From the NCBI GenBank assembly GCA_031277095.1, contig JAISLU010000001.1, positions 25,245 through 89,244 on the forward strand: 64,000 nt of DNA, in the 5' to 3' direction. The position numbers were made by a program, and so were the translations under genes. Below, piece after piece: positions 53,221 to 63,648 of this stretch (position 1 is the stretch's first letter; the number at the start of each line of letters is the position of its first letter). The notes under the pieces were generated by a model. That model saw only the letters and a list, made by a program, of their open reading frames with translations, was not told the DNA's origin and searched no databases. The stretch comes from Synergistaceae bacterium (GTDB lineage: Bacteria; Synergistota; Synergistia; Synergistales; Aminobacteriaceae).

Positions 53221-53598
53221 ATGGCAGATCAGACGACGACGCCTGTCGCGTCTCCTTGCGGTGCGCCTGGCGGCGGAAGCGGGGGCGGTGAAGGCGGCTC
53301 TCAGGGAAGTACTCAGAATTTGACGGGAATGGTGTTGCCTCTTGTAGTATTCGTTCTTATTTTCTATTTTTTGATTTTCCGGCCTCAACGTAAACGCCAA
53401 AAACAACACGACACCCTCATCGGAGGCATCACCCGCGGAGACCAGGTGGTCACTGTAGGGGGCTTTTTCGGAACCGTCCGCGAGGTGCGGGACGATACCT
53501 TCATGGTGGAAATCGCGGAGGGTGTAAAAGTTCGCGTGCTGAAATCCGCCATCCAGACAAAGCGCACGACACCTGCGCCCGAAGAGAAAAAGGATTAA
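53221..53598 (+). CDS. yajC: Preprotein translocase subunit YajC
   Basis: 125 residues. A Gly-rich N terminus (residues ~15-30) precedes one membrane helix (MVLPLVVFVLIFYFLIF) and the YajC core RPQRKRQKQHDTLIGGITRGDQVVTVGGFFGTV. It joins SecDF in the holotranslocon. It is the first gene of yajC-secD-secF. Confidence 0.95.
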   Translation: MADQTTTPVASPCGAPGGGSGGGEGGSQGSTQNLTGMVLPLVVFVLIFYFLIFRPQRKRQKQHDTLIGGITRGDQVVTVGGFFGTVREVRDDTFMVEIAEGVKVRVLKSAIQTKRTTPAPEEKKD

Positions 53599-53684
53599 GA
53601 AAAGGGACTGAGAAAAAATAAAAAATAAAAGGGTCGGTTGTTATGTTCAGGCAAAACAAATTTGATCGGGGTAGGGGATAAGGA

Positions 53685-55082
53685 ATGCTTCGTAAAGACC
53701 GTACGCGGCTGGGGATCGTTCTCCTCGTGGTCGTGGTCGCCTTGGCGTACTCCTGGCCGATAGCGGGCAGGGTGAACTTGGGGCTCGATTTGAAGGGCGG
53801 GGCTCATATCGTCCTTCAAACCAAGGACACGCCCGAAAATCCTATCGGAAATGACGGAATCCAACGGCTTTTGGCCGTTCTGCGCAACCGGGTGGATCAG
53901 TATGGCGTGGCGGAGCCGATCATTCAAAGCAGCGGCGCAGACCGCGTCATCATCGACTTGCCCGGCGTGCAGGACCCCGCCGCGGCGCTGGAATTGATCG
54001 GGAAGACCGCGCTTCTGGAGTTCCGGGAGGTCCTGGACGTCAGCGAGCCGCCGCCGCCCCCTCCGGAGCGCAAGAACTACGACAGCGACGAACAGTTCGC
54101 TCAGGTGCAGGAAAGATGGAATACGGAGGCGGAAGGGGCGAAGGACGCCGGAACCCGTTTCGAGGAGCGCGCTAAGGCCATCGAAGGGGCCATCGTTTCC
54201 CGCAGCGAAGACGAAAAAAACCTCCGCTTCTACCTTCTGGGCCCGACGGCGGTCGCGGGAAAAGACTTGAAAGACGCCTCCGTCAACTACGACAACTTGA
54301 ACCGCATAGGGGTCTCCATCTCCTTCAGCGACGAGGGTGCGGCGGCCTTCGAGGAGGTGACGGGGCGGCTCGTGGGCAAGCAACTGGCCATCGTCCTGGA
54401 TGGAGTCACCATATCGGCGCCGGTGGTGCAAAGTCGTATCGCGGGCGGTAACGCCCAGATCACCGGCAGTTTTTCCACCGACGAGGCCACGCGCCTGGCG
54501 ATCATGCTGAAGGCGGGCGCCCTGCCGGTCAACGTCGAGGTCGCCGAAAACCGCTCCGTGGGCCCGAGCCTGGGCGCGGACTCCATTCGGCAGGGAATAC
54601 AGGCCGGCGTGATCGGCGCAATTTTGGTTTTCATTTTCATGCTGATCTACTACCGATTCAACGGCTTTGCGGCGGATATCGCGCTGCTGGTGACGATGCT
54701 CCTCATTTTCGCCGGGTTGATCGCGTTCAAGGCGACGCTGACGCTTCCCGGCATAGCGGGTATCATCTTGACCATCGGGATGGCGGTCGACGGCAACGTC
54801 TTGATCTACGAGCGCATCAAAGAAGAGCTCCAGTCGGGGAAAACGCCTTTGGCCGCTCTGGACGCGGGCTTCCGCAAGGCCCTTGTGACCATTCTGGACT
54901 CCAATATCACCACATTGATCGCGGCAGTGGTTCTTTTTTACTTCGGAGCGGGATCGGTCCGGGGATTTGGCGTCACTCTGTCCATAGGTCTAGTGGCCAG
55001 CGTGTTCTCCAACGTCATGGTGACCCGAGTCGTGCTGCAGCTCTTCATCGGGCAGAAACAGCACGCTCTGAAGCGCGGCTAG
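53685..55082 (+). CDS. secD: Protein translocase subunit SecD
   Basis: 465 residues. First-helix boundary, then LGLDLKGGAHIVL (D1 motif), a periplasmic P1 domain and six-helix C-terminal membrane part with GIAGIILTIGMAVDGNVLIYERIKEE (D4 motif). It uses the proton gradient to pull exported proteins. An acidic and proline-rich stretch (SEPPPPPPERKNYDSDEQ) lies in the periplasmic domain. It is shorter than E. coli SecD (615), as in most non-enterics. Confidence 0.97.
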   Translation: MLRKDRTRLGIVLLVVVVALAYSWPIAGRVNLGLDLKGGAHIVLQTKDTPENPIGNDGIQRLLAVLRNRVDQYGVAEPIIQSSGADRVIIDLPGVQDPAAALELIGKTALLEFREVLDVSEPPPPPPERKNYDSDEQFAQVQERWNTEAEGAKDAGTRFEERAKAIEGAIVSRSEDEKNLRFYLLGPTAVAGKDLKDASVNYDNLNRIGVSISFSDEGAAAFEEVTGRLVGKQLAIVLDGVTISAPVVQSRIAGGNAQITGSFSTDEATRLAIMLKAGALPVNVEVAENRSVGPSLGADSIRQGIQAGVIGAILVFIFMLIYYRFNGFAADIALLVTMLLIFAGLIAFKATLTLPGIAGIILTIGMAVDGNVLIYERIKEELQSGKTPLAALDAGFRKALVTILDSNITTLIAAVVLFYFGAGSVRGFGVTLSIGLVASVFSNVMVTRVVLQLFIGQKQHALKRG

Positions 55083-55106
55083 AGCGATGCTGGGAGGAAC
55101 CCTTCA

Positions 55107-55982
55107 ATGAAAATTCTAGAGACGTTCAACTTTATGGAATGGCGTAAACCTGCCATGCTGGTCAGCCTGGTGCTGTTCGTGGCAAGCATCGGGCTGATAG
55201 CGTTCAGGGGCATGAACCTGGGCATCGACTTTACCGGGGGCAACGTCGTGACCGTGGAATTCGAAAGCCGGCCTGACATCGGCGAAGTGCGGAAGGTGGT
55301 TTCCACCGTGGTCGCCAAAGAAGCGATGATTCAGGACTTCAGCGACAAGGGTATCATCATCCGCACCAACGAAGACACCGACGAAAGCCGCGAACAGGTT
55401 GTGGGCGTATTGAAGGCGCGCTACCCCAATATGCGGGTGATCGGCTTCGAAAAAGTAGGGCCCGTCGTGGGACAGGAGCTTCGCAATCAGGCTTTGATCG
55501 GGTTGACCGCGGCGCTTATCGCAATTTTGATCTACATTACGGTCCGCTTTCAGTTTCGCTTCGCGGTGGTCAGCGTTATCCCTCTGGTTCACGACGCCAC
55601 GCTGGCTTTGGGGTTTTTCAGCCTGACGTGGATGGAGATATCCTCGTCTTTCATCGCGGCGATTTTGACCATCGTGGGTTATTCGCTGAACAACACCATC
55701 ATCATCCTCGATCGTATACGGGAAAACTGGAGAGACCTGGATAAAAAAGGTATCGTGGGTCTGGTGGACCTCTCCATCAAACAAACCCTCTCCCGCACGA
55801 TCAATACGACTTTGACGACCCTTTTTCCCGTCCTTGCGCTGTGTATTTGGGGAGGCCCCGTTCTGTCCACGTTCAGCTACGCGATGCTGGTGGGTATCGT
55901 CGTAGGCACTTACAGCTCCATCTTTGTGGCCACAGGCATGATCGTCGAGTGGTGGCTGCGCAAACCGGAAGTCAGAAAATAA
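55107..55982 (+). CDS. secF: Protein translocase subunit SecF
   Basis: 291 residues. MNLGIDFTGGNVVTVEF (F1 motif) and GYSLNNTIIILDRIREN (F4 motif), with six membrane helices. It is the partner of SecD. A strong terminator follows 38 bases after the stop. Confidence 0.97.
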   Translation: MKILETFNFMEWRKPAMLVSLVLFVASIGLIAFRGMNLGIDFTGGNVVTVEFESRPDIGEVRKVVSTVVAKEAMIQDFSDKGIIIRTNEDTDESREQVVGVLKARYPNMRVIGFEKVGPVVGQELRNQALIGLTAALIAILIYITVRFQFRFAVVSVIPLVHDATLALGFFSLTWMEISSSFIAAILTIVGYSLNNTIIILDRIRENWRDLDKKGIVGLVDLSIKQTLSRTINTTLTTLFPVLALCIWGGPVLSTFSYAMLVGIVVGTYSSIFVATGMIVEWWLRKPEVRK

Positions 55983-56020
55983 TCAAAAAATAAAGCTCAC
56001 AAAATGCAAGCCCCAAAATA

Positions 56021-56066
56021 AAAACATCGCAGCGGCAAAGGTTCTTTTGTCGTCGCGATGTTTTTT
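56021..56066 (+). terminator. Intrinsic terminator after secF
   Basis: Arms aaaacatcgc (56021-56030) and gcgatgtttt (56055-56064) pair perfectly; an inner stem continues (cggcaaa with ttttgtcg). A run of six T ends it. It separates the sec operon from the molybdoenzyme gene. Confidence 0.85.
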
Positions 56067-56107
56067 AGTAACGTAAATCCCCGCAAAATTTATTCGGAGG
56101 TCTTGTG

Positions 56108-59059
56108 ATGGCGCAGGTGAAGGAAAGGGTGAAAAAAAGGCCGGTTCGTTCCGTGGATATTCGCCCGGGGGCTCGCCCGGAGGTCGAGGTGCTTTTCGCT
56201 TTTTTGGCGAACGCGCTGCTGTTCCCGCTCTCCGCCGAGAGATGGAACACATGTAAAAATTCGTGCCGGTCGCTGTTTGCGATTCTGCCCGGCGGGGAGG
56301 CTTTCGCCGGGACCCTGGACCGCGCTTTTCTGGAGGAAAGGGCGGCGCTGGATGAAGAGTATCACGCCTTGTTCTCAGGCGTGCGCTTCCCTTCCCTGAT
56401 GCTTTGGGAGTCGTGCTACGACCTGGACCCCTCGAACTCCATGAACAAGGACAAACGACTTTTGAACTCCGTCACCCTTGACGTCGCTGACCACTACCGC
56501 CGGGGGGGCGTACACGCGGATGAGGCTTTCTTGAGGCAACCCCCCGACCATATTGGAGTGGAGTGCGCATTTTTCGCCTGGCTCTGCCGCCCCCCTGAGC
56601 TTGAATGTTTGCACGAACTCAAGCGTTCTTTTTTCCACCGGCACCTGTGGCCCTTCGCGGAAAAATTTGCCGCGGCTCTGGAGGAAAGGGCGCATACGGA
56701 CGTCTACCGGGGACTGGCGCGTCTGCTGGCGGAGTCGGTGGCCCTGGATTTTCTTCAAGACGCCGAGGGGGACGGTGGCTTTCCTACCCCTCCTCCGGGG
56801 CTCCGGCTTCTGACGGCGGAGGAGAGGGAACGAGGGGCGGAAGTGCGGCTTGTGCCGGTCTGCGGGGTCAATAACTGCGGGGGAAGGTGCCCCATGACGG
56901 CCAAGGTCTCCGAGGGGTGCGTTCTGGAGCTTCGCGCGGCCCGGCAGCCGGAGGGCAGGCCCAAAATCATGCCCTGCGCCAGAGGGTTCTCTTATCATCG
57001 GACTTTCCTGAACGGAGAGCGGCTCCGCTATCCCCTGAGGCGGGTCGGGGAGAGAGGGGAGGCCAAATTCCAGCGCATTTCCTGGGAGGAGGCCCTGGAG
57101 TCCATCGCGGCGGAAACCGCCCGCATAGGGGCGCAGTACGGACCTCAGTCCCGGTACGTGAACTACGCTTTCGGCGTCAACTGCGTCGCCAAGGGGTACG
57201 CCCTGGCCAAAAACCTTCTGGCTCTGGACGGCGGATTTCTGGACAACTACAACTCCTACAGCACGGCCTGCACCACCTTCACCACCCCCTATACCTACGG
57301 AACGGCGGAGACGGGCAACTGTTCCGAGGACCTGCTGAACTCGAAGCTGATCCTTCTGTGGGGACACAACCCCGTGGAAACCGTCTTCGGCTCGACTTTG
57401 CGGTTCTATCTGGGGGAAGCGAAGAGAAGGGGAATTGAGATTGTGGTCGTCGATCCGCGTTTCAGCGACACCGCCGCCGCCTTCGCCGACCGGTGGATTG
57501 GTCTGCGGCCCACCACGGACGGCGCGCTGATGGCTGCAATGGCCTTCACCATTCTCTCCGAAGGATTACAGGACCAGGCTTTCATGGATCGTTTCTGCCT
57601 GGGGTTCGACGAGGCCCACATGCCGGCGGGAATGGAAGATCAGGAAAACTACGGCGGCTACGTGTTGGGGAAATACGACGGCACACCCAAAACCCCTGAA
57701 TGGGCGGAGGAAATCACGGGCGTGGACGCGGAGACGATTCGCTGGCTGGCGCGCAAATACGCGACCGCGAAACCGGCCGCGCTCCTCCAGGGATACGGCC
57801 CCCAGAGAAACGGCAACGGAGAGCAGACCGTGCGGGGCGGAACGCTCCTTGCCTGCCTCACGGGGAACGTGGGCGTCCCGGGAGGCTCGGCCTGCGGGTA
57901 CGGGGCGGTGCGGCTGCACCCCGAGCCGGTGATCCTCGCGGCGGCAAACCCCTATCCGGGCAAGATCCCGTCGTTTTTGTGGACCGATGCCATTATCCGG
58001 GGCTCTGAAATGACGGCCCTTCAAGACGGGGTGATGGGCGTCGAAAAACTGGATGCCAACGTGAAATTGATATTCAACCTGGCCGGAAACGCGCTTATCA
58101 ACCAGCATTCGGACATCAATCGAAGCGTAAACATTTTAAAAGACACGTCGCTTTGCGAATTCATCGTATGTTCCGACCTATTTTTGACGCCCAGCGCAAG
58201 ATTTGCCGATATTCTCCTGCCGGGCACCTCCATGTTCGAGGGGGAAAACATCGGGAAACCCTGGCACGAGGGCGATTACTTGCTCTACTGCAACCGGGCG
58301 GCGGAGCCTTTGTTCGAGTGCCGCTTCGAATACGACTGGCTCGCGGACGTCGCGGGCAAACTCGGGCACTGGGAGGCTTTCACCCACGGAGGCAAGGATT
58401 TGAGAGGGCTTCTCAGGGAAAGCTACGAGGCCATCCTCGGCAACGAACAGGGTATGCCGGATTTTGACACCTTCCGGGCTCTGGGCATCTACCGCTATCG
58501 GGAAACCCCGCATTTCGTCGCTTTTCAGGCCAATGTGAGGGACCCCGATCGTCATCCCTTCCCCACGCCCAGCGGGAAAATCGAGATCTTTTCTCCTCGG
58601 CTGCTGGCAAAAAACAACCCCCGCGAGATCCCGGCCATCCCCAAGTACGTCCCAAGTTTCGAGGGGCTGGGGGACCCCTTGTACTCCCGGTACCCCTTTC
58701 AGCTTGTGGGCTGGCACACGAAGCGCCGGTGCCACTCCATCCACGACAACAACCCGGACATGGAGGGGCTGGAACCCCACAAGCTCTGGATTCACCCGGA
58801 GGACGCGGAGAGAAAAAACATCGGGGAGGACGACTGGGTGGAGGTATTCAACGACAGGGGACGCCTCAGAATTCGGGCCCGGGTGACGGACCGGGTCGTC
58901 CGGGGTGTGGTGGCGCTTTCCCAGGGCGGGTGGTACCGCCCCGACGCCGACGGAGTGGACCTTCGCGGATGCCTCAACACCCTCTCCACCGCGCGCCCCA
59001 CCCCCCTGGCCAAAGGAAACCCCCAGCACAGCAACCTTGTGGACATAAAACGGATTTGA
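56108..59059 (+). CDS. TorD-like chaperone fused to a DmsA-type molybdopterin oxidoreductase
   Basis: 983 residues from ATG 56108, seven bases after ggagg. Residues ~25-230 match the TorD/DmsD chaperone fold, with the family motif PDHIGVECAFFAWL at 146-159. The rest is a DMSO-reductase-family catalytic subunit: [4Fe-4S] ligands Cys252, 257, 261 and 290, and a Ser candidate for molybdenum in NSYSTA (383-385). PGD-binding blocks follow (WGHNPVET, DPRFSDTAAAFADRWI). No Tat signal exists, so it is cytoplasmic. No DmsB or DmsC gene is adjacent. TorD is normally a separate protein that delivers cofactor to the enzyme, so here chaperone and client are one chain. Confidence 0.9.
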   Translation: MAQVKERVKKRPVRSVDIRPGARPEVEVLFAFLANALLFPLSAERWNTCKNSCRSLFAILPGGEAFAGTLDRAFLEERAALDEEYHALFSGVRFPSLMLWESCYDLDPSNSMNKDKRLLNSVTLDVADHYRRGGVHADEAFLRQPPDHIGVECAFFAWLCRPPELECLHELKRSFFHRHLWPFAEKFAAALEERAHTDVYRGLARLLAESVALDFLQDAEGDGGFPTPPPGLRLLTAEERERGAEVRLVPVCGVNNCGGRCPMTAKVSEGCVLELRAARQPEGRPKIMPCARGFSYHRTFLNGERLRYPLRRVGERGEAKFQRISWEEALESIAAETARIGAQYGPQSRYVNYAFGVNCVAKGYALAKNLLALDGGFLDNYNSYSTACTTFTTPYTYGTAETGNCSEDLLNSKLILLWGHNPVETVFGSTLRFYLGEAKRRGIEIVVVDPRFSDTAAAFADRWIGLRPTTDGALMAAMAFTILSEGLQDQAFMDRFCLGFDEAHMPAGMEDQENYGGYVLGKYDGTPKTPEWAEEITGVDAETIRWLARKYATAKPAALLQGYGPQRNGNGEQTVRGGTLLACLTGNVGVPGGSACGYGAVRLHPEPVILAAANPYPGKIPSFLWTDAIIRGSEMTALQDGVMGVEKLDANVKLIFNLAGNALINQHSDINRSVNILKDTSLCEFIVCSDLFLTPSARFADILLPGTSMFEGENIGKPWHEGDYLLYCNRAAEPLFECRFEYDWLADVAGKLGHWEAFTHGGKDLRGLLRESYEAILGNEQGMPDFDTFRALGIYRYRETPHFVAFQANVRDPDRHPFPTPSGKIEIFSPRLLAKNNPREIPAIPKYVPSFEGLGDPLYSRYPFQLVGWHTKRRCHSIHDNNPDMEGLEPHKLWIHPEDAERKNIGEDDWVEVFNDRGRLRIRARVTDRVVRGVVALSQGGWYRPDADGVDLRGCLNTLSTARPTPLAKGNPQHSNLVDIKRI

Positions 59060-59206
59060 AGTAAAAACGAAAACGAATTTGCCCCGCACGCATTTAACCC
59101 GAACGAATTTCTGGGTCGAATGCAAAAGGAACTGCAACTTTGCAGGGGTAAGTGCAATTGAGCCGGAAGCGAAATACTTTTATCGTACCGGATCACACCC
59201 CACGGA

Positions 59207-60040
59207 TCAAACGGGGACGAACAGGAGCAGGGAGAGGGCCATGACAGCCATGCCGCAGATGAGGCCGTAAAGGCTCAGGTGGTGTTCTCCGTACTCCTCC
59301 GCCGCGGGAAGAAGCTCGTCGAAGGAGATAAAAACCATGATCCCCGCCACGCCGGCGAACAAAAGGCCGAAAACGGCGGGGGAGAAAAAGGGCATGAGCG
59401 CCACGTAGCCCACCACAGCACCGGCCGGCTCGGCCAAACCCGAGAGGAAAGAATAGAGAAACGCTTTTTTACGGTCCCCGGTGGAGTAAAAGATGGGTAT
59501 GGACACGGCTATCCCCTCGGGGATGTTGTGGATTGCCACGGCCACGGCGATGGCGACCCCGAGGTTGGGGTTCACCAGGGCCGAGGTGAAGGTCGCCAGA
59601 CCCTCGGGGAAGTTGTGAATGGCGATGGCAACGGCCGTGAAGATCCCCGTGCGGTGAAGGGCGTCCATGTCGTGGTGTTTGGTGGCGTGCTCGCCCTTAC
59701 TCAGGGACATCTCTTCGACGGTGTGGGCTTCGTGGGGGTTTTCGGCGCTGGGGACGCACTTGTCGATGATGGCGATGAGGGCCATGCCCGCGAAAAACGC
59801 TCCCACGGTCCCCCAGGAGCCTAGCCCTGGACCCCATTCCTCCATAAGGGTGTTCCGTGCCTCGGCGAAAATTTCCACGAAAGACACGTAGATCATGACC
59901 CCCGCGGAAAACCCCATGCTGACGGAAAGGAAGCGGGTGTTGGTCTGCTTCGCCCAAAAAGCCAAGGCCGAGCCTATCCCCGTGGATAGCCCTGCGAACA
60001 GAGTGAGCCCGAAGGCCAGAAGGAGGCTGTGAGCGTCCAT
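59207..60040 (-). CDS. zupT: ZIP family metal transporter (ZupT-like)
   Basis: 277 residues with eight membrane helices. The metal-site motifs HNFPEG and HNIPEG lie in helices 4 and 5. The cytoplasmic loop is His-rich ([20 protein letters not shown]). It imports Zn or other divalent ions. It lies four bases after the TRAP permease gene, in the same direction. Confidence 0.95.
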   Translation of the reverse strand: MDAHSLLLAFGLTLFAGLSTGIGSALAFWAKQTNTRFLSVSMGFSAGVMIYVSFVEIFAEARNTLMEEWGPGLGSWGTVGAFFAGMALIAIIDKCVPSAENPHEAHTVEEMSLSKGEHATKHHDMDALHRTGIFTAVAIAIHNFPEGLATFTSALVNPNLGVAIAVAVAIHNIPEGIAVSIPIFYSTGDRKKAFLYSFLSGLAEPAGAVVGYVALMPFFSPAVFGLLFAGVAGIMVFISFDELLPAAEEYGEHHLSLYGLICGMAVMALSLLLFVPV

Positions 60041-60044
60041 GACG

Positions 60045-62063
60045 TTACCTCCTCTCCGCCGTCTCTTTTCGAGCGATGAAACGCTGGATTGCCAGCAGCG
60101 CGACGAGTATCCCCATACCCGCCAGGTCCGTGTAAAAATCGCTGTCGATCAGGCACAAAGCCCCCGCGAAGGAGACGAGCCGGAGAAGAAAGTGCATCCG
60201 GGTAAAGAGATATCCCTCCACGGCGGCGCCGATCATCAGCACCCCCAGGCTGGCCCCCACCGCGACCCGTATCCCCTCCAGGAGGGGCGTGTCGATAAGC
60301 AGCAGTTGAGGCGAGTAGATGAACATATAGGGGACGATAAAGCCCGCGATCGCCAGCTTGACCGAGGCAAAGCCCGTCTTCATGGGATTGCCGCCGGACA
60401 AACCGGCCGCCGCGAAGGCCGCCAGCGCCACGGGGGGCGTCAGGTTGGCGAACATGGCGAAGTAAACGGCGAACATGGGGGACGCGATCGCCGGGATGCC
60501 CAGCTTTTCCAGCGCGGGAGCGGCGATGGTCGCCGTGATGATGTAGGCGGGGATGGAGGGGAGCCCCATGCCGAGAATCATGCAGGTGATCATGGTGAAG
60601 AGCAGGGTGAAGAGAAGGTCCTTCTTCCCCAGGGAGATGATGGTGTTGGCCATGGTCAGGCCGAATCCCGTTTTGGAGGAGACCCCGACGATGATCCCCA
60701 CGCAGGCGCAGGCCACAGCCACGGCCACCGTAGCTCGGGCTCCCTCGGCGAAGGACTCGCAGATGTCCTGAAAGCTCATGCGGGTGGTCTTTTTGAGACA
60801 CGCCACGACCACGGTGGCGGCGATGGTCACCACGGCGGAGTAGAGAACCGTCGTGCCCGAGAAAAAGAGCATGTAGAGCAGCAAAACAATGGGCAATACC
60901 AAATGGCCCTTGTCCCGGAGTACGTCCCACACCCGGGGCAATTGGTTTTTCGGCAGGCCCAGCAGGCCGTTTTTCGCGGCGCGGAGCTGCACCTGAATGA
61001 GAATGCCCAGGTAATAAAGCAGCGCGGGAATGGCGGCGTGTACGATGATCACCGAGTAGCGGACGCCCAGGTTCTCGGCCATGATGAAGGCGGCGGCGCC
61101 CATAACCGGCGGCAGAAGCTGCCCGCCCACCGAGGCCGATGCCTCCACTGCCCCGGCGAACTCCTTGGAGTAGCCGGTCTTTTTCATCAACGGGATGGTG
61201 AAAGCCCCTGTAGTTACCACGTTGGCCACGGCCGACCCGTTGATGGAGCCCAGAAGGCCCGACGCGATCACCGAGACCTTGGCGGGTCCGCCCTTGGTGT
61301 GCCCGGCCAAAGCCATAGCGATGTCGTTGAAGAAGCTCCCCATGCCCGACTTGACCATGACGGCCCCGAAGAGAATGAACAGGAAAATATAGCTGGCCGA
61401 GACGCTGACCGAAGAGCCGTAGATCCCCTCGGTGTTGGCGAAAAAATGGTTGGAAAGCTGCATCCAGGTGTAGCCCCTGTGGGCGAACATTCCGGGCAGG
61501 TTTCGGCCGTAAAGGCCGTACAGTATGAAGATGAGGCTCAAAATAGGCAAGGCCCACCCGGTGACGCGCCGTGTGGACTCCAGCACCAGAAGCACTAGAA
61601 TCGTGGCCATGACCATATCGGCGACGTTGGGGTTTCCCGCCCGTTCCACAATGCCCAGATAATCGCCCCAAACGTAGAGGGGCACGGAAACCGACAGGAG
61701 AATCAGAGCCCAGTCGCACCAGGATACCTTCTGGCGGCTGCTTCTTTTCCCGAAGGGATACATGACGAACCCCAGACACATCATCACGGCCACGTGCAGA
61801 GACCGGTGTTTGAGAACCACCGGCGTCCCCCAGAAAGAGGTGACGAAGTGGTACAACGAGACCCCCACGCACAGCCAAAAAAATATCTTCGCAACCAGCG
61901 CGTTCGATAAGGTTCTCGTGCTGGATTCCTTGTCGAATTTTTCTAGGATCTCCTGGACGCGGACCTGAGTTTCGAGACCCTCGTCGAGTTTCTCGGAAAG
62001 GGTATTTCCGGAGCTGTGGTTTTCTGATCGGGTTCTCGAACTTGCTCGGGGTTCAAAATCCAT
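60045..62063 (-). CDS. TAXI-type TRAP transporter fused permease (DctQM)
   Basis: 672 residues from ATG 62063, eight bases after agagg (the ATG at 62069 is too close). About 16-17 helices combine the small (DctQ) and large (DctM) subunits. Typical parts are [45 protein letters not shown] and [13 protein letters not shown]. It uses an ion gradient to import carboxylates delivered by the TAXI protein. The first ~55 residues are hydrophilic and Ser/Glu-rich. Confidence 0.95.
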   Translation of the reverse strand: MDFEPRASSRTRSENHSSGNTLSEKLDEGLETQVRVQEILEKFDKESSTRTLSNALVAKIFFWLCVGVSLYHFVTSFWGTPVVLKHRSLHVAVMMCLGFVMYPFGKRSSRQKVSWCDWALILLSVSVPLYVWGDYLGIVERAGNPNVADMVMATILVLLVLESTRRVTGWALPILSLIFILYGLYGRNLPGMFAHRGYTWMQLSNHFFANTEGIYGSSVSVSASYIFLFILFGAVMVKSGMGSFFNDIAMALAGHTKGGPAKVSVIASGLLGSINGSAVANVVTTGAFTIPLMKKTGYSKEFAGAVEASASVGGQLLPPVMGAAAFIMAENLGVRYSVIIVHAAIPALLYYLGILIQVQLRAAKNGLLGLPKNQLPRVWDVLRDKGHLVLPIVLLLYMLFFSGTTVLYSAVVTIAATVVVACLKKTTRMSFQDICESFAEGARATVAVAVACACVGIIVGVSSKTGFGLTMANTIISLGKKDLLFTLLFTMITCMILGMGLPSIPAYIITATIAAPALEKLGIPAIASPMFAVYFAMFANLTPPVALAAFAAAGLSGGNPMKTGFASVKLAIAGFIVPYMFIYSPQLLLIDTPLLEGIRVAVGASLGVLMIGAAVEGYLFTRMHFLLRLVSFAGALCLIDSDFYTDLAGMGILVALLAIQRFIARKETAERR

Positions 62064-62604
62064 TGGCATCGCCTCTTTCGATGACTAGACGCAGTCGAGT
62101 GTGCTGGGGCAGCGCGCTGCCCTGGGTGATATATCTTCCATCGATCCGAATTTCTTGAGTGGCCGTGTGGGAATTGAGCCACAGGAGTTCTTGGAAAGGC
62201 TGATCGATTTCCTCCATGTGGATCAAACCGTTTTCCACGTAACAGACCCGCCCTTTGTTTTCTGGAATTCCCGCGCCGAAGGCGGGAAAAGTGATGGCAT
62301 CGAGGACCAGGCCCAGGCCAGAGTCCACGTGGTAATATTCGTTCCACGGGATCTTTTCCAGAGAGTGGACCCATCCGAAAAAAAGTTTGCTGCCGACCTT
62401 CACCGGCTCCGATACGTAGAGTTCCCCCGTTTTCCAGTCGTAGATCCGCACATGCAACCCAACTCCGGCCTCCGGGCCGGTGTCCGCGCCGACATTCTCG
62501 GCCGCGCCCGAGAGTCCGGACGCCAGGGTCAGCAGCACCGCAAAAAAAACAACCCCAGCAGGAAAAGCGCGCCTTCCCTGCCGGACAGTCGATTCAGCCC
62601 CCAT
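62053..62604 (-). CDS. DUF1850 protein of the TRAP-TAXI operon
   Basis: 183 residues with an N-terminal signal or anchor (AGVVFFAVLLTLASGLSG). The pattern FGWVHSLEKIPWNEYYHV and the late IEEIDQPFQELLW match DUF1850, which is found between TAXI SBP and permease genes. It overlaps the TRAP start by 11 bases. The exact role in uptake is unknown, but its position makes it part of the transport system. Confidence 0.85.
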   Translation of the reverse strand: MGAESTVRQGRRAFPAGVVFFAVLLTLASGLSGAAENVGADTGPEAGVGLHVRIYDWKTGELYVSEPVKVGSKLFFGWVHSLEKIPWNEYYHVDSGLGLVLDAITFPAFGAGIPENKGRVCYVENGLIHMEEIDQPFQELLWLNSHTATQEIRIDGRYITQGSALPQHTRLRLVIERGDANGF

Positions 62605-62623
62605 AAAATCTCGGCGAATGTTT

Positions 62624-62657
62624 TTGATTAATTTATTTTTTTGATTAATTTATTTTT
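62624..62657. repeat. 17-bp tandem repeat x2
   Basis: ttgattaatttattttt at 62624-62640 and 62641-62657 (exact). It lies in the gap between the SBP and DUF1850 genes. Confidence 0.9.
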
Positions 62658-62661
62658 TAAC

Positions 62662-63648
62662 TTATTTTATTAACCCCTTGTCTATATAGAACTGGATCGC
62701 GCCGTCGTGGAAGGGAACCGAGGTCCCAAAGATGCCCCGCAGCGCCGTTTTCAGCTCGATGTTGGCCTTGGCGGTGGAGTGAGAGTTCTGGATCGCTTCG
62801 AGTCCGGCGGGGGAGTAGATATTTTCCAACAAGTCATAGACCACTTCGTTGGGCAGTTTTTGGGCCACCAGCATGATGTTCATCACGGCCGCCGTGGTGG
62901 TGTCACGGTCCGTGCCGTAGGTGGCGGCGGGGATAGTCGCCTCGATGTAGAAGGGATATTTTTTCAGAAGGTTCTGAAGGGCCTCGCCCTCCACGGGAAC
63001 GAAGGCTATCTTCTTGCTGGTGCCCAGTTCCATGATGGTGGCGTTGCCCAGCCCCGAGGTAACGAAGGCCACGTCGCAGAGGCCGTTCTTGATCTGGTCG
63101 ATGGCCTCGCCGTAGTTGAGGTAGTCCACCTTGCAATCGTCGTAGGTCATGCCGTGGGCTTCGAACATCATGCGGGCGTTGAGTTCCACTCCCGAGTTGG
63201 GGGCGCCCACTCCCACCCGCTTGCCCTTCATGTCCGTGAAGGTCTTGATACCGGAGTCGGCCGTGGTGACGATCTGGCAAAAGTTCGGCCAGAGTCCCAT
63301 CATGGCTCGCAGGTCTTTTGCGGGCGGCTTTCCTTCGTAAGCGCCGAAGGCCTCCACGGCCTGAATGACCGAATCGGACATGGCAATGGCCATTTCGCCC
63401 TGGTCGGTCTGGAGGGCGTTGATGTTTTCGGCCGTGGCCCCTGTGGCCGTCGCCGAGGTTTTATACCCCAGGCTGCCGATGAAGGTGGAAAACGCCCCGC
63501 CGATGGGAAAGTAAATTCCGCTGGAAGGCCCGGTGAGAACCGTGATGAAATAGTCGCCGCGCTTCACAGGCTCCGCGGCGATACCTGCGGAACAGGCCGC
63601 CGTCAAAACGAGAACGAGAATACCCAGAACAACCCCTGCTTTTCTCAC
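62662..63648 (-). CDS. TAXI family TRAP solute-binding protein
   Basis: 328 residues from GTG 63648, ten bases after gaggagg. A signal peptide or lipoprotein-type start (GILVLVLTAACSAGIAAEP) precedes the TAXI fold: TGPSSGIYFPIGGAFSTFI, TATGATAENINALQ, KGKRVGVGAPNSGVELNARM and DVAFVTSGLGNATIMEL. It binds the substrate (often glutamate or other carboxylates) in the periplasm for the TRAP permease. The two genes after it form its operon. Confidence 0.95.
   Translation of the reverse strand: MRKAGVVLGILVLVLTAACSAGIAAEPVKRGDYFITVLTGPSSGIYFPIGGAFSTFIGSLGYKTSATATGATAENINALQTDQGEMAIAMSDSVIQAVEAFGAYEGKPPAKDLRAMMGLWPNFCQIVTTADSGIKTFTDMKGKRVGVGAPNSGVELNARMMFEAHGMTYDDCKVDYLNYGEAIDQIKNGLCDVAFVTSGLGNATIMELGTSKKIAFVPVEGEALQNLLKKYPFYIEATIPAATYGTDRDTTTAAVMNIMLVAQKLPNEVVYDLLENIYSPAGLEAIQNSHSTAKANIELKTALRGIFGTSVPFHDGAIQFYIDKGLIK

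Noticed and set aside
59132..59145. Palindrome ctgcaactttgcag as an operator or terminator
   Set aside because: Single occurrence in a non-coding gap, too short to support a call.
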